49,969 nt of DNA. It comes from Rhodovulum sp. GTDB lineage: Bacteria > Pseudomonadota > Alphaproteobacteria > Rhodobacterales > Rhodobacteraceae. Made by a program: the position numbers and the translations under genes. Positions 37,925-48,153 of this stretch are shown here, piece after piece; within the stretch, counting starts at the first letter, position 1, and every line of letters begins with the position of its first letter. The notes under the pieces were generated by a model. The model worked only from the letters and a program-made list of their open reading frames with translations. It was not told the origin of the DNA and ran no database searches. Location: contig PALT01000042.1 of NCBI GenBank assembly GCA_002706605.1, forward strand, positions 1 to 49,969. Direction: 5' to 3'.

Positions 37925-38404
37925 TCACTCTTCCTTCAATGTCATCAGATATGCGACCACGTCTTCGACCTGTTGCGCGGTCAAAAGCGGGGGCAGCGGA
38001 GCGACCTTTGCGGCCTTGCCGGTATAGGCGTCGCCCGGACGGACATAACCGGTGTCCTTGTAGAACGAGGGCATGATCGTGCCGTCGTAGGTCATCTTGG
38101 CGTTGGCCACGATCCCGCGCAGTTCTGCCTCGTTCCAGCGGTCAGCAACACCGTCCAGAACCGGCCCCACCTCTCCGTGGAACGGAACGTCCGACATTTC
38201 GCTGATCGCGTGGCAGGAAACGCAGTTGCCCATGCTTTTCGTGCTGACAACGACGCGGCCCTCGACAGGGTCCCCTGCCGCCCCGCTCAGCGATGCAGCA
38301 ACAGCGCCGTATTCGTCATACTCGACGGCCTGCGGCGCAGTTTCAGCAACCGCCGCACCCGCCCCAAGCATCAGGCACGTGACGCCAATTAGCGTAGGTT
38401 TCAT
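37925..38404 (-). CDS. soxX: SoxX, monohaem cytochrome c
   Basis: 159 residues with a signal peptide (TLIGVTCLMLGAGAAVA). The haem site CVSCHA is near residue 61, and the axial methionine candidate lies in GTIMPSFYKDTG. It forms the SoxAX complex with SoxA. GGGAGGAGTC precedes the ATG. Upstream is a 158-base AT-rich gap expected to hold the main sox structural promoter. Confidence 0.95.
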   Translation of the reverse strand: MKPTLIGVTCLMLGAGAAVAETAPQAVEYDEYGAVAASLSGAAGDPVEGRVVVSTKSMGNCVSCHAISEMSDVPFHGEVGPVLDGVADRWNEAELRGIVANAKMTYDGTIMPSFYKDTGYVRPGDAYTGKAAKVAPLPPLLTAQQVEDVVAYLMTLKEE

Positions 38405-38562
38405 TCGAAGACTCCTCCCTTAGCCTTTCACGTTTTGTTGAGCGTAACCGACGCCCTGCGGGGAACGCAACAACAAATATAATTTTTTGCATGCATTGGT
38501 ATCCACTCTCTGAAATGCCACTTTACACCCCACCAACGCATTGTTTCTTTTGATAATTTTAC
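38405..38562 (-). promoter_or_regulatory. soxW-soxX intergenic promoter region
   Basis: A 158-base non-coding gap with an AT-rich core. On the minus strand AAAAAATTATATTTG at about 38475-38490 is the best candidate for promoter elements. In related bacteria SoxR binds the soxW-soxX gap as well as the soxS-soxV gap. I could not find a clean ATTC-N8-GAAT match here, only weak half-sites. Confidence 0.4.
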
Positions 38563-39114
38563 CTACTGAAGGACACGCGCGACATACTTTTGGAAATGCT
38601 CTTCGCCCTCGTAGCCTTTTTCGAGCACCCACATCAGCAGCGCCCGAGTCGTTCCGCGACCAAATGCACCTGGCATCGAAACGACCGCCGCCTGACCGCC
38701 GTTTTCCAGCCCCTCGCCGTCCTCTGGCATGAACATCATCGTCGGCGTAAACACCACGCCCCAGCGCCGCGCCATGTCTTTTTCCGACAGGGTCGTGCCG
38801 TCGAAATCCGTGACCTCGACATCGCCAAACAGGTTCATCTGGACCACGAAATAGTTCTCGCGGATCAGGGCGTCGATCTCGGGGTCGGGAAAGACCTCTT
38901 CGTGCATCTTGCGGCAATAGATGCATCCGCGCTGCTCCCAGATGACCAGCATCCGCTTGCCCTCGGCGTTGGCCTCGGCCAGATCCTCGGACATATCCTT
39001 GAACGTGTCGCGCAGCCACGTGGGTTTATGCAGGCCGTCATCGCCCATCGGCGCGGCGATGGCACTCTGGGCGGCCAGCATGGCCCCCACGATCAAACCG
39101 GTCAGGTGCTTCAT
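38563..39114 (-). CDS. soxW: SoxW, periplasmic thioredoxin
   Basis: 183 residues with a signal peptide (HLTGLIVGAMLAAQSAIA). The redox motif GCIYCRK is near residues 63-66, and VVFTPTMMFM carries the cis-proline. SoxW receives electrons from SoxV and keeps Sox components, notably SoxY, reduced. The start at 39114 follows GAGGAGGGTC; the long upstream frame overlaps soxV. It lies 19 bases after soxV. Confidence 0.92.
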   Translation of the reverse strand: MKHLTGLIVGAMLAAQSAIAAPMGDDGLHKPTWLRDTFKDMSEDLAEANAEGKRMLVIWEQRGCIYCRKMHEEVFPDPEIDALIRENYFVVQMNLFGDVEVTDFDGTTLSEKDMARRWGVVFTPTMMFMPEDGEGLENGGQAAVVSMPGAFGRGTTRALLMWVLEKGYEGEEHFQKYVARVLQ

Positions 39115-39133
39115 ATCAGACCCTCCTCTTGGT

Positions 39134-39871
39134 CTATCCGAAACGGGTGAACATAGGGAATGTGTCCAGCATCCACTGAGCGATAAGGGACACGGTATTG
39201 GTGGCAATCAGCACGCCGAACAGGATCAGCATCCCGCCCATGACCTTTTCGACATGGCCCATGTATTTGCGGTTGCGCTGAACCCAGCCCAGAAACGGGC
39301 GCGCGAAAATGGCGGCGATGATAAAGGGGCTGGTCATGGCGATGCCGTAGGTGAACAACAACAGCCCCCCGCGCGTCACATCCCCCATGCCGCCCGCAAT
39401 CATCAGGATCGCGGCCAGCGCAGGCCCCACACAGGGCGTCCAGCCGAACCCGAACGCAAGGCCCATCACATAGGACCCCACCGGCCCCGAAGGCGTGCTT
39501 GGCCCCTCGACCCGTGCCTCGCGGTAAAACAGGCCGATCCGTAGCACGCCAATGAAATGCAGCCCGAACAGGATCAGAACAGCGGCGGCGACCCAACGCA
39601 GGACGTCCATGTAATCGCGAAACGCCTGCCCGATAGCCGTCGCCCCCATCCCGAGCAGCACAAACACCGTCGTCACGCCCAGCGCGAATGTGACCGAAGA
39701 CAGGATCAACCGGCGGTGTGTTTCGGGGGGCAAACCGTCCGCGTCGCGCAGTTGTGCAACCGACGTCCCCGCCATATAGCACAGGTAAAACGGCACCATC
39801 GGCAAGATACAGGGCGACAGAAACGACAACAGGCCCGCAAGCACGGCCCCTAAAAACGAAATATCTGGCAC
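39134..39871 (-). CDS. soxV: SoxV, CcdA-type transmembrane thiol electron carrier
   Basis: 245 residues with about six membrane helices. The two membrane cysteines lie in FLSPCILPMVPFY and GFGWTPCVGPAL, as in CcdA/DsbD. It moves electrons from cytoplasmic thioredoxin to SoxW. The GTG at 39871 is chosen because GGGAGGG lies 7 bases upstream; the longer open frame lacks a ribosome site and overlaps the candidate SoxR operator and the soxS start. Confidence 0.93.
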   Translation of the reverse strand: MPDISFLGAVLAGLLSFLSPCILPMVPFYLCYMAGTSVAQLRDADGLPPETHRRLILSSVTFALGVTTVFVLLGMGATAIGQAFRDYMDVLRWVAAAVLILFGLHFIGVLRIGLFYREARVEGPSTPSGPVGSYVMGLAFGFGWTPCVGPALAAILMIAGGMGDVTRGGLLLFTYGIAMTSPFIIAAIFARPFLGWVQRNRKYMGHVEKVMGGMLILFGVLIATNTVSLIAQWMLDTFPMFTRFG

Positions 39872-39901
39872 GCGTGGCCCTCCCTTGCCGTGCAGCCAAA
39901 A

Positions 39902-39923
39902 ACATATTACTATATTTATATGT
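39902..39923. promoter_or_regulatory. Candidate SoxR operator in the soxS-soxV gap
   Basis: ACATAT and ATATGT form perfect 6-base arms of a 22-base dyad with further partial symmetry inside, centred in the 68-base divergent gap. The equivalent gap is a known SoxR target in related sulfur oxidisers. It matches the soxC-proximal site only partly. Confidence 0.55.
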
Positions 39924-39939
39924 ATCAGAGGACCCGTCA

Positions 39940-40338
39940 ATGAAAACGATACGCACAGGGATCACAGCACTGGCAATGGCCACCATGGCGATGGCCACGG
40001 CTGCGCGTGCGGAATTGACGTTGATGATGGTGGATCAACCGGGCTGTGTGTATTGCGAACGGTGGGAGGCAGAGATCGGCCCCATCTATCCCAAAACCGC
40101 CGAAGGGCGCATTGCGCCGCTGGTGCATCACGAAATTCGCACCGCCCTGCCCGACGGTGTGACCCTGAAGTCCAAGCCGCGCCTGACACCGACCTTTGTG
40201 CTGTTGCAGGACGGGACGGAAATCAACAGGCTTGAGGGATACCCGGGCGAGGATTTCTTTTGGGGCCTTCTTGGCATGATGCTCGAGCCCCTGCCCGAAT
40301 GGCAAAACCGGTCCGAGGACACGTCCGTCGGCGGTTAA
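39940..40338 (+). CDS. soxS: SoxS, periplasmic thioredoxin-like protein
   Basis: 132 residues with a signal peptide (KTIRTGITALAMATMAMATAARA). The redox motif CVYC is at residues 36-39, followed by the SoxS-typical ERWEAEIGPIYPKTAEGR and the cis-proline segment RLTPTFVLL. SoxS reactivates SoxY and affects sox expression in Paracoccus. It is divergent from soxV and is followed by soxR and soxT on the same strand. Confidence 0.92.
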   Translation: MKTIRTGITALAMATMAMATAARAELTLMMVDQPGCVYCERWEAEIGPIYPKTAEGRIAPLVHHEIRTALPDGVTLKSKPRLTPTFVLLQDGTEINRLEGYPGEDFFWGLLGMMLEPLPEWQNRSEDTSVGG

Positions 40339-40384
40339 ATGGGCAAAAATGCGGCACATGCCCCAAAAATGGGACTAAATCGCC

Positions 40385-40402
40385 GCATATACTCGAATAC
40401 GC
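40385..40402. promoter_or_regulatory. Candidate autoregulatory dyad before soxR
   Basis: GCATAT and ATACGC form an 18-base imperfect dyad (5 of 6 pairs) containing TCGAATAC, 83 bases before the soxR start, in a 146-base non-coding gap. It resembles the other sites only weakly. Confidence 0.3.
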
Positions 40403-40484
40403 CCCCCTGCGATGCTATATGCAGGGTTGGGATTTGAGATTTTGGACGGAACAGACAGCGGTTTAGATCGCTGATGGGGATGAC

Positions 40485-40853
40485 ATGACACAGGCAGCGC
40501 ACGCTATGGGACTGGAAGGCGGGTTTGTTTTGGACAGTCAGGACGACGAGGTCGCACTGGCCAACGACATGGTCAGCAAGGCCGAAGCCGCGTCGAACTT
40601 TCTAAAGGCGCTCTCACATGAGGGCCGCCTGATGATCCTGTGTCATCTTTCCACTGGTGAAAAGACAGTGACCGAATTGGAGAATCTGCTATCGTCCCGT
40701 CAGGCAGCGGTCAGCCAGCAATTGGCACGGCTGCGTCTGGAGGGGCTTGTAGCACACCGTCGCGAAGGCAAGGCGATCTATTACTCGCTGGCGGATGATC
40801 GTGCGCGTCGCATGATCGCTTTGGTCTACGATATGTTCTGCAACGCCCCCTAA
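40485..40853 (+). CDS. soxR: SoxR, ArsR-family sulfur-responsive repressor
   Basis: 122 residues with a winged HTH: FLKALSHEGRLMILCHL, then SSRQAAVSQQLARLRLEGLV as recognition helix, and GKAIYYSLADDRA as wing. Cysteines C53 and C119 are 66 residues apart, the same separation as C41/C107 of SqrR, which forms a tetrasulfide link on sensing persulfide. No metal-binding CxC motif typical of arsenic sensors is seen. It probably represses sox and sqr genes in the absence of sulfane sulfur. A downstream ATG (residue 8) is a possible alternative start. Confidence 0.93.
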   Translation: MTQAAHAMGLEGGFVLDSQDDEVALANDMVSKAEAASNFLKALSHEGRLMILCHLSTGEKTVTELENLLSSRQAAVSQQLARLRLEGLVAHRREGKAIYYSLADDRARRMIALVYDMFCNAP

Positions 40854-40880
40854 TACGGCCTTGCGCCGAGGGAGGAACGT

Positions 40881-41927
40881 ATGGACGCGTTACCCTATGG
40901 GGTTATTGCGGCCCTGATCGGGTTGTGCACCGGCATTGTGCTGGGCCTTGCGGCCCGTTTGGGCGAATTCTGTACATTGGGTGCGATCGAAAGCGCCGCC
41001 TATGGCGATGACCAACGCCGGTTGCGCCAATGGGGCGTGGTTCTGGGCACCGCGATCTTTAGCACGTTTTTATTGGCCGATGCGGGTCTGATCGACCTGC
41101 AGGCCACGATCTATCACAGCATTCAATGGAACCCCTTGGCCAGTATCGCGGGCGGTTTGCTGTTCGGCTATGGCATGGCCTTGGCGGGGAATTGCGGTTT
41201 TGGCGCGCTGGCACGGTTTGGTGGTGGCGACTTGCGGTCCATGGTCGTGGTCGTCGTGATGGCGATTGCGGGGTTTGTGACGCTGAATGGTCCCTTGGCG
41301 CAACTGCGCGTCACCCTGTTCCCCCAAGAGATCAGCTTTGTCCCCCAAGGGATCGCGCACACCCTGTCGTCGCTGACGGGGCTGCCGCCCTTGGCCTTTG
41401 CGACGGTGATCGCCCTTGGCGTCGCGGCGTGGGGCCTGTCCTATGCGCCGTTGCGCGCCGCGCCGCGTCGGGTGATCTGGGGCGTGGCCGCCGGTTTGGC
41501 GATCACGATGGCGTTCTGGGGCACCTCGGCCCTGAACGACCAGACATTCGGCGCCGTCCCCGTTGAGGGGCACAGCTTTACCGCGCCTCTGGGGCGTAGT
41601 TTGCTGTGGCTGATGACGTCCTCATCGGGCGGGATCGGGTTCGGCGTCGGATCGGTTGCCGGTGTTCTGGCGGGGGCCTTCATCGGATCGTCCATCAAGG
41701 GCCTGTTCCGGTGGGAGGCCTGTGAGGACCCGCGTGAGCTTGGCCGTCAGGTCAGCGGCGCGATCTTTATGGGCATCGGCGGGATCATCGCCATGGGCTG
41801 TTCGGTGGGTCAGGGCCTGTCGGGCATGGCGACACTGGCCTATTCCGGCCCCGTGACCTTGGCCGCGATCTATGGCGGGGCCCTGTTCGGGTTGCGCCGG
41901 TTGATCGCGGGGTTTCAACCCGACTAA
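40881..41927 (+). CDS. soxT: SoxT, YeeE/YedE-type sulfur transporter
   Basis: 348 residues with about nine or ten membrane helices. YeeE/YedE cysteine motifs are GEFCTLGA, AGNCGFGAL and AMGCSVGQGLSG. The family imports thiosulfate or other sulfur species; SoxT next to soxR may supply the signal molecule for SoxR (inference). GAGGGAGGAAC precedes the ATG, and the gap to soxR is 27 bases. It converges on the histidine kinase gene. Confidence 0.92.
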   Translation: MDALPYGVIAALIGLCTGIVLGLAARLGEFCTLGAIESAAYGDDQRRLRQWGVVLGTAIFSTFLLADAGLIDLQATIYHSIQWNPLASIAGGLLFGYGMALAGNCGFGALARFGGGDLRSMVVVVVMAIAGFVTLNGPLAQLRVTLFPQEISFVPQGIAHTLSSLTGLPPLAFATVIALGVAAWGLSYAPLRAAPRRVIWGVAAGLAITMAFWGTSALNDQTFGAVPVEGHSFTAPLGRSLLWLMTSSSGGIGFGVGSVAGVLAGAFIGSSIKGLFRWEACEDPRELGRQVSGAIFMGIGGIIAMGCSVGQGLSGMATLAYSGPVTLAAIYGGALFGLRRLIAGFQPD

Positions 41928-41933
41928 GCGCGC

Positions 41934-44519
41934 TCAGGCCCGCGTGGCACGCGACGGGCCTGCACCGAAATACTGCTCCACAATCTCCGCGATGTTTTCG
42001 GTGCGCAGGGGTTTGGCCAGCACACGGTCCGCGCCCGCGACCTCAAACCGGCGGGCCTCTTCGCCCACAACGGCGGCCGTCACGCCGATGATCGGCAAGG
42101 TCGGGAAATCGGGGCGCAGTTTCGCGATCATCTCATCCCCCGCCAGATTGGGCATGAACAGGTCGGTCAGGATAATGTCGGGCGTATGTTTGGCGACCAT
42201 ATCCAGTCCCTCGGCCCCGTCATTGGCGACGATCACCTTGGTGAAATGCTGACGCAAGACGGCGGCCATGATTTCGCGGATGATCTCGCTGTCCTCAACC
42301 ACCAAGGCACAACCGTCCACCACGGTTTTGGCGGGCTCGGCGGCGGCGGATTTCGGGGGGGCGGCGTCGTTTGACGGCGCGGGTGTGACCGTAACGGGGC
42401 GCACATCCAGAGACTGGTGCGCGGGGGCCACGGCGCCCTTGGCAAGGCTTTCAGGCAGGGTAAAGGTGAACTGCGCGCCGCCACTGGGGCTCTCGCAATG
42501 CCAGACCTTGCCGCCCAGCAATTCAATCGCGGATTTCACGATATAAAGGCCCAGACCACTGCCATCGACGCGTTTGGTGCCGTTGGACAGACGCCGGAAG
42601 GGTTCAAAGATTTTTTCGACATCCTCGGGCGGAATGCCCTGCCCGTTGTCGATGACCGACCATTGGCCGACGCGCCCCTTTTCGGTGTACTGGGCCTCAT
42701 AGGCGATGATGACGTTTTGGGCCGTCGAATGCAGCAGCGCGTTGCGCAACAGGTTGCTGAGGGCGGCGCGCACGCGGTTCACCTCTATCATACAGATGTC
42801 ATGCGCCCCGTCGCCCAGATCGACCGACAGGCGCACGTTATGATCGCGCGCCATCTGGTCAAAGCTGTTCATGACGCGCTCGATCATGTTGGCAGGCGCC
42901 ATGGGTTGCATCCGCACCGGCAGGTTGCGTTCGGGATAGACCGCCTGACGCATATCGCCCAGCGTCGCCAGCAATTGCTCGGACGCCTCGTTGATCTTGG
43001 GGCTGACCTCGGTCCAGTCGGGGTCCAGATCCATCCGTTCGATCAGCATCGCAATGATCGACGCGGGCGTGCGCAATTCATGCGAGATGATCGAGAACAG
43101 CTCTTTCTGGCGTTCCTGTTTCTCGTTCAGTCGGTCCAGCGCATCCTGAAGCGCGACCTCTTTGCGCCACTCGGATGTGATGTCGATCAGGAACCCATAG
43201 GCCATCGCCCGCCGCCCCTTGCGCAGCTCATAGGCGATATAGACCTTGATCAACGCCGTGCCCTCGACGTCATTGGGATCAGGCGGAGCGGTGCCGCCCC
43301 TGCGGAAATGCAGGGTAAATTCATTCATCTCGACGCCAACATTGCTCAGGGCCTCTTCGACCTTGGCGCTGTCCTCGGGGCGCAGGCGGCTGCTAACGCG
43401 GTGCAGATCGACCACATGCGGAAGATCCAGAATACGGCTGGCCGCATCGTCCAGCACCATGCGCCCCCGCTTCAGGTTCACCGTGAACCGCCCGATGTCG
43501 GCGAAATCGCGCACGTTCTCCAGACGGGTCACGGTCAGGCGTTGGATATCGGCCTCAAACCGCAGGCGGGTCTTGTTCAACAGGATCGCAAACAGAATAA
43601 AGGTCAGGGCCGCCGACATCGCCTCGGACAAAAGGCCGAATTCGGGGTCGTCAGACACCGGATAGATGAACACGCCCGTTGTCAGGGAATAGGCCGCCGC
43701 ACCCCCGAACACCACGATGGGGGCAAGGTTGACCGACAAAACCGCCGCCAGAAAGGTCAGAAGCAGGGTCATTTCCACGATGGGCGCGATGTAGACGCCC
43801 GCGTAATACATCCAGATCATGCCGCCGAAGACCGGCAAGAACATCAGGGCACGCAGGAAATGACGACGGCGCGGGGCCTCTACCGCCAAAATCATCGCCA
43901 TCGAGGACACAAAGGACGCGCGCAGACCGCGAAAGAACACCTCGGCCCAAGACATCTCGGAAAACCCGCTTTGCCCCCACCACGGCCCGACGACCACCGG
44001 CCCCAGTGCGGACAGGGCCACCATCATGACCATGCACATCGGCACGACCACGGCAAAGTTCACCCCGATCAGGGCCAAATCCGCGCTGATCGGATCGGTA
44101 CGCCCCATCAAAAACAGGTGCAACCATCGCCCGCCCAGCCCTGCGATCAGACCCACGGCCAGATTGACGGTCAGGTTCAACAGATGCAGCCGCAGCAGAA
44201 CGCCGATATCAGGCGCGTCTGCCACCTGCATGAACGGAAACAGCAGACTGATCCCGTAAAGGCCGCAGAACACCACCAACGGATACCACACAATCCGCAT
44301 CGGAAAGACCACGATGCCCAACACGATCGCGAAGAGGGAAATATGCGGCGTGCTCTGTAAAAACAGGGTGCTTTGGCCGTGGACGCTAATCGCGGTGGAA
44401 AAGGATACCGTCCAGACCAGCATACAGACCGCGTAAAACGCCATATGCACGCCCAGTCGCCCGCGGCTGACCATGCGCAGCCCTATGATCTTGGAGCGCA
44501 CCTCATCCGCAAACAGCAT
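41934..44519 (-). CDS. Hybrid histidine kinase with multi-helix membrane sensor and receiver domain
   Basis: About 861 residues. The N-terminal part (about 15-315) holds roughly eight to ten membrane helices in paired blocks. A PAS-like segment (FADIGRFTVNLKRG) and a linker follow. The phospho-acceptor His is residue 480 in FSIISHELRTPASI; ATP-site motifs are LSNLLRNALLHS, VIDNGQGIPPEDV and GSGLGLYIVK. The C-terminal receiver carries its Asp at 786 in ILTDLFMPN. The start at 44519 has only a weak ribosome site; an ATG 15 codons later is possible. The signal and output are unknown; no DNA-binding response regulator lies adjacent. Confidence 0.9.
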   Translation of the reverse strand: MLFADEVRSKIIGLRMVSRGRLGVHMAFYAVCMLVWTVSFSTAISVHGQSTLFLQSTPHISLFAIVLGIVVFPMRIVWYPLVVFCGLYGISLLFPFMQVADAPDIGVLLRLHLLNLTVNLAVGLIAGLGGRWLHLFLMGRTDPISADLALIGVNFAVVVPMCMVMMVALSALGPVVVGPWWGQSGFSEMSWAEVFFRGLRASFVSSMAMILAVEAPRRRHFLRALMFLPVFGGMIWMYYAGVYIAPIVEMTLLLTFLAAVLSVNLAPIVVFGGAAAYSLTTGVFIYPVSDDPEFGLLSEAMSAALTFILFAILLNKTRLRFEADIQRLTVTRLENVRDFADIGRFTVNLKRGRMVLDDAASRILDLPHVVDLHRVSSRLRPEDSAKVEEALSNVGVEMNEFTLHFRRGGTAPPDPNDVEGTALIKVYIAYELRKGRRAMAYGFLIDITSEWRKEVALQDALDRLNEKQERQKELFSIISHELRTPASIIAMLIERMDLDPDWTEVSPKINEASEQLLATLGDMRQAVYPERNLPVRMQPMAPANMIERVMNSFDQMARDHNVRLSVDLGDGAHDICMIEVNRVRAALSNLLRNALLHSTAQNVIIAYEAQYTEKGRVGQWSVIDNGQGIPPEDVEKIFEPFRRLSNGTKRVDGSGLGLYIVKSAIELLGGKVWHCESPSGGAQFTFTLPESLAKGAVAPAHQSLDVRPVTVTPAPSNDAAPPKSAAAEPAKTVVDGCALVVEDSEIIREIMAAVLRQHFTKVIVANDGAEGLDMVAKHTPDIILTDLFMPNLAGDEMIAKLRPDFPTLPIIGVTAAVVGEEARRFEVAGADRVLAKPLRTENIAEIVEQYFGAGPSRATRA

Positions 44520-44938
44520 CCCGTCGGTAATCAATGGTTTCCCCCTGACCCTGCCCCGCACCTGCGGGGGCGTCTTTTCTGCCCTGTAGGTTAAACGACC
44601 AAGGCGACACACAGGTTACATATTTCACAGCCTTGGCGCGAAAAACCCTGTCGATTCCGCCCAGCCCGTTGCCGTGACGCCCCCCGATCCCCGCCAAAGG
44701 ATCAAACACCCCCGTGCCTTGGTGAAATTTAACAGCCAAGAGACGCTATGCCGCAAGGAAAATCGCCCGAAACTTTCATTGCATACAATTGCACACATTG
44801 ACTTGGCCCCGCCCGTCCGCTAGGCGATACGCGAAGATACACGCACCTGCGCACGTTGCGCTTTTGTGTACGGTCGGCCCCATTTCCCGCGCGCGGGCCG
44901 ATCGCATTCTGATCGCGGAGATGACGGACATCATAGCT
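44520..44938. other. Non-coding gap between the kinase gene and icd
   Basis: About 420 bases between divergent starts. Open frames here are short, lack ribosome sites and show no recognisable product. The icd-proximal part contains a short perfect dyad, ATTG-CATA-CAAT at 44778-44789, followed by another TTGCACACATTGAC; these could be promoter or operator elements. Nothing else distinct was seen. Confidence 0.5.
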
Positions 44939-47131
<2,193 letters not shown>

Positions 47132-47154
47132 TCCGGTTCTGGATCACACATGCC

Positions 47155-47187
47155 AAAGGGCGGCCCATCGGGTCGCCCTTTTTCTTT
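47155..47187 (+). terminator. Rho-independent terminator after icd
   Basis: AAAGGGCGGCCC (47155-47166) pairs with GGGTCGCCCTTT (47170-47181) through 12 pairs including one G-T wobble, with a 3-base loop, followed by TTCTTT. The A-tract on the 5' side means it can also serve the convergent SDR transcript. Confidence 0.92.
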
Positions 47188-47203
47188 ACCTGTTGCGCGG
47201 CCC

Positions 47204-47980
47204 CTAGGCCGGCATGCCGATGGCCGCGCGCCCCTCATCGACCTTGAGGGAAAAGTCGGTGCCCAGCCATTGATCGGCATCCGACGTGGTCAGAAAGGCA
47301 ATCGCGCGCGCCACCCAATCGGGGGTGATGTGGTTTTCCCACGGAATCTGGCTGACCGGATTGATGCCCGAGGCGCGGATCTGTTCCTGCATCTCGGTCG
47401 CGACCGTGCCGGGGCTGAGGCCAAAGACGCGCACGCCCATGCCGTGGGCCTCTTTATGGGCGACGCCGGTCAGACGCTGCACGGCGGCCTTGGAGGCGCA
47501 ATAATGCGACCACCCCTCCAGGAACGAATTCGCCGCGCCGGACGAGATATTGACGATGGTGCCCCCGCCCTCTTGGGCCGCCATGACCGGCATGGCGTGG
47601 CGCAACCCGTAATAGACCCCTTTGACGTTCACATCGATGATCCCCGACCAGGCCTTGGGATCGCTGTCCATAATCCGCGCAATCGGATCAATCAGGCCTG
47701 CGTTGTTCACCAACAGATCCAGCCGCCCCGTCGCAGACACCGCCCCTTGGATCAGCGCCGCCACCGCGTCATTGTCCGCGACGTCGGTCGCGACCGCCGT
47801 GGCCATGCCGCCAGCGTCGGTGATCTCATCCGCAAGGCGCGTGATCGCAGGGGTTGAACGCGCGGCCAACACCACATGGGCGCCAAGAGTGGCCAAATGG
47901 CGCGCCGCCGCTGCGCCAATCCCGCGCGAGGCACCGGTGACAATCGCGGTTTTACCCGTCAAATCGGGGGGCGTGGTCAT
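47204..47980 (-). CDS. Short-chain dehydrogenase/reductase
   Basis: 258 residues with the classical SDR layout: cofactor motif TGASRGIGAAAARHL at about residues 17-31, LVNNAGLID near 90, catalytic Ser in VNISSGAAN and the YxxxK pair in HYCASKAAVQ. The substrate cannot be told from sequence. AAGGAGTATCATTC precedes the ATG, which also overlaps by ATGA the stop of the small upstream membrane ORF. It converges on icd. Confidence 0.9.
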   Translation of the reverse strand: MTTPPDLTGKTAIVTGASRGIGAAAARHLATLGAHVVLAARSTPAITRLADEITDAGGMATAVATDVADNDAVAALIQGAVSATGRLDLLVNNAGLIDPIARIMDSDPKAWSGIIDVNVKGVYYGLRHAMPVMAAQEGGGTIVNISSGAANSFLEGWSHYCASKAAVQRLTGVAHKEAHGMGVRVFGLSPGTVATEMQEQIRASGINPVSQIPWENHITPDWVARAIAFLTTSDADQWLGTDFSLKVDEGRAAIGMPA

Positions 47981-48153
47981 GAATGATACTCCTTTGAATC
48001 AACAGTAAGGACCGGCGCAAACAGATCATCCGTCACAAGGGCGCGCACCGCCACGCTTGACCCCACAAGCCCAAGCGCGATCATGGCCGTCAACGCGACC
48101 GCAATGATCCACTGTGCCGGATGACCGGTGTCGCAGGCGGGCTTAGCCCTCAT
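47977..48153 (-). CDS. Small single-pass membrane protein between yceI and the SDR
   Basis: A 58-residue frame: a polar N-terminus MRAKPACDTGHPAQW, one clear membrane helix (about 15-37, IIAVALTAMIALGLVGSS) and a short polar tail. AAAGG lies 5 bases before the ATG. The ATG overlaps the end of yceI by 11 bases, and the TGA overlaps the SDR start as ATGA, so it is tightly embedded in the operon. I recognise no family. The coupling, ribosome site and well-formed helix make it a credible gene too short for many pipelines. Confidence 0.6.
   Translation of the reverse strand: MRAKPACDTGHPAQWIIAVALTAMIALGLVGSSVAVRALVTDDLFAPVLTVDSKEYHS

Noticed and set aside
38420-39019. Minus-strand frame spanning the soxW-soxX gap
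   Set aside because: It runs out of phase through soxW and through the AT-rich promoter region. No family is visible and composition is that of a shadow frame.
41944-42000. CAGTATTTCGG-like word resembling the dispersed intergenic motif
   Set aside because: It is coding sequence for the kinase C-terminus (VEQYFGAGPSR) and lacks the GGCCAAGATGAA half, so it is not a third copy.
42417-44360. 647-codon open frame on the plus strand
   Set aside because: It is antisense to the hybrid histidine kinase, has no ribosome site, and its product is Gln/His/Arg-rich low-complexity sequence.
44789-44938. N-terminal extension of icd
   Set aside because: The upstream codons lack a ribosome site and the extension (Arg/Ala-rich) is absent from the typical start of monomeric isocitrate dehydrogenases as I know them.
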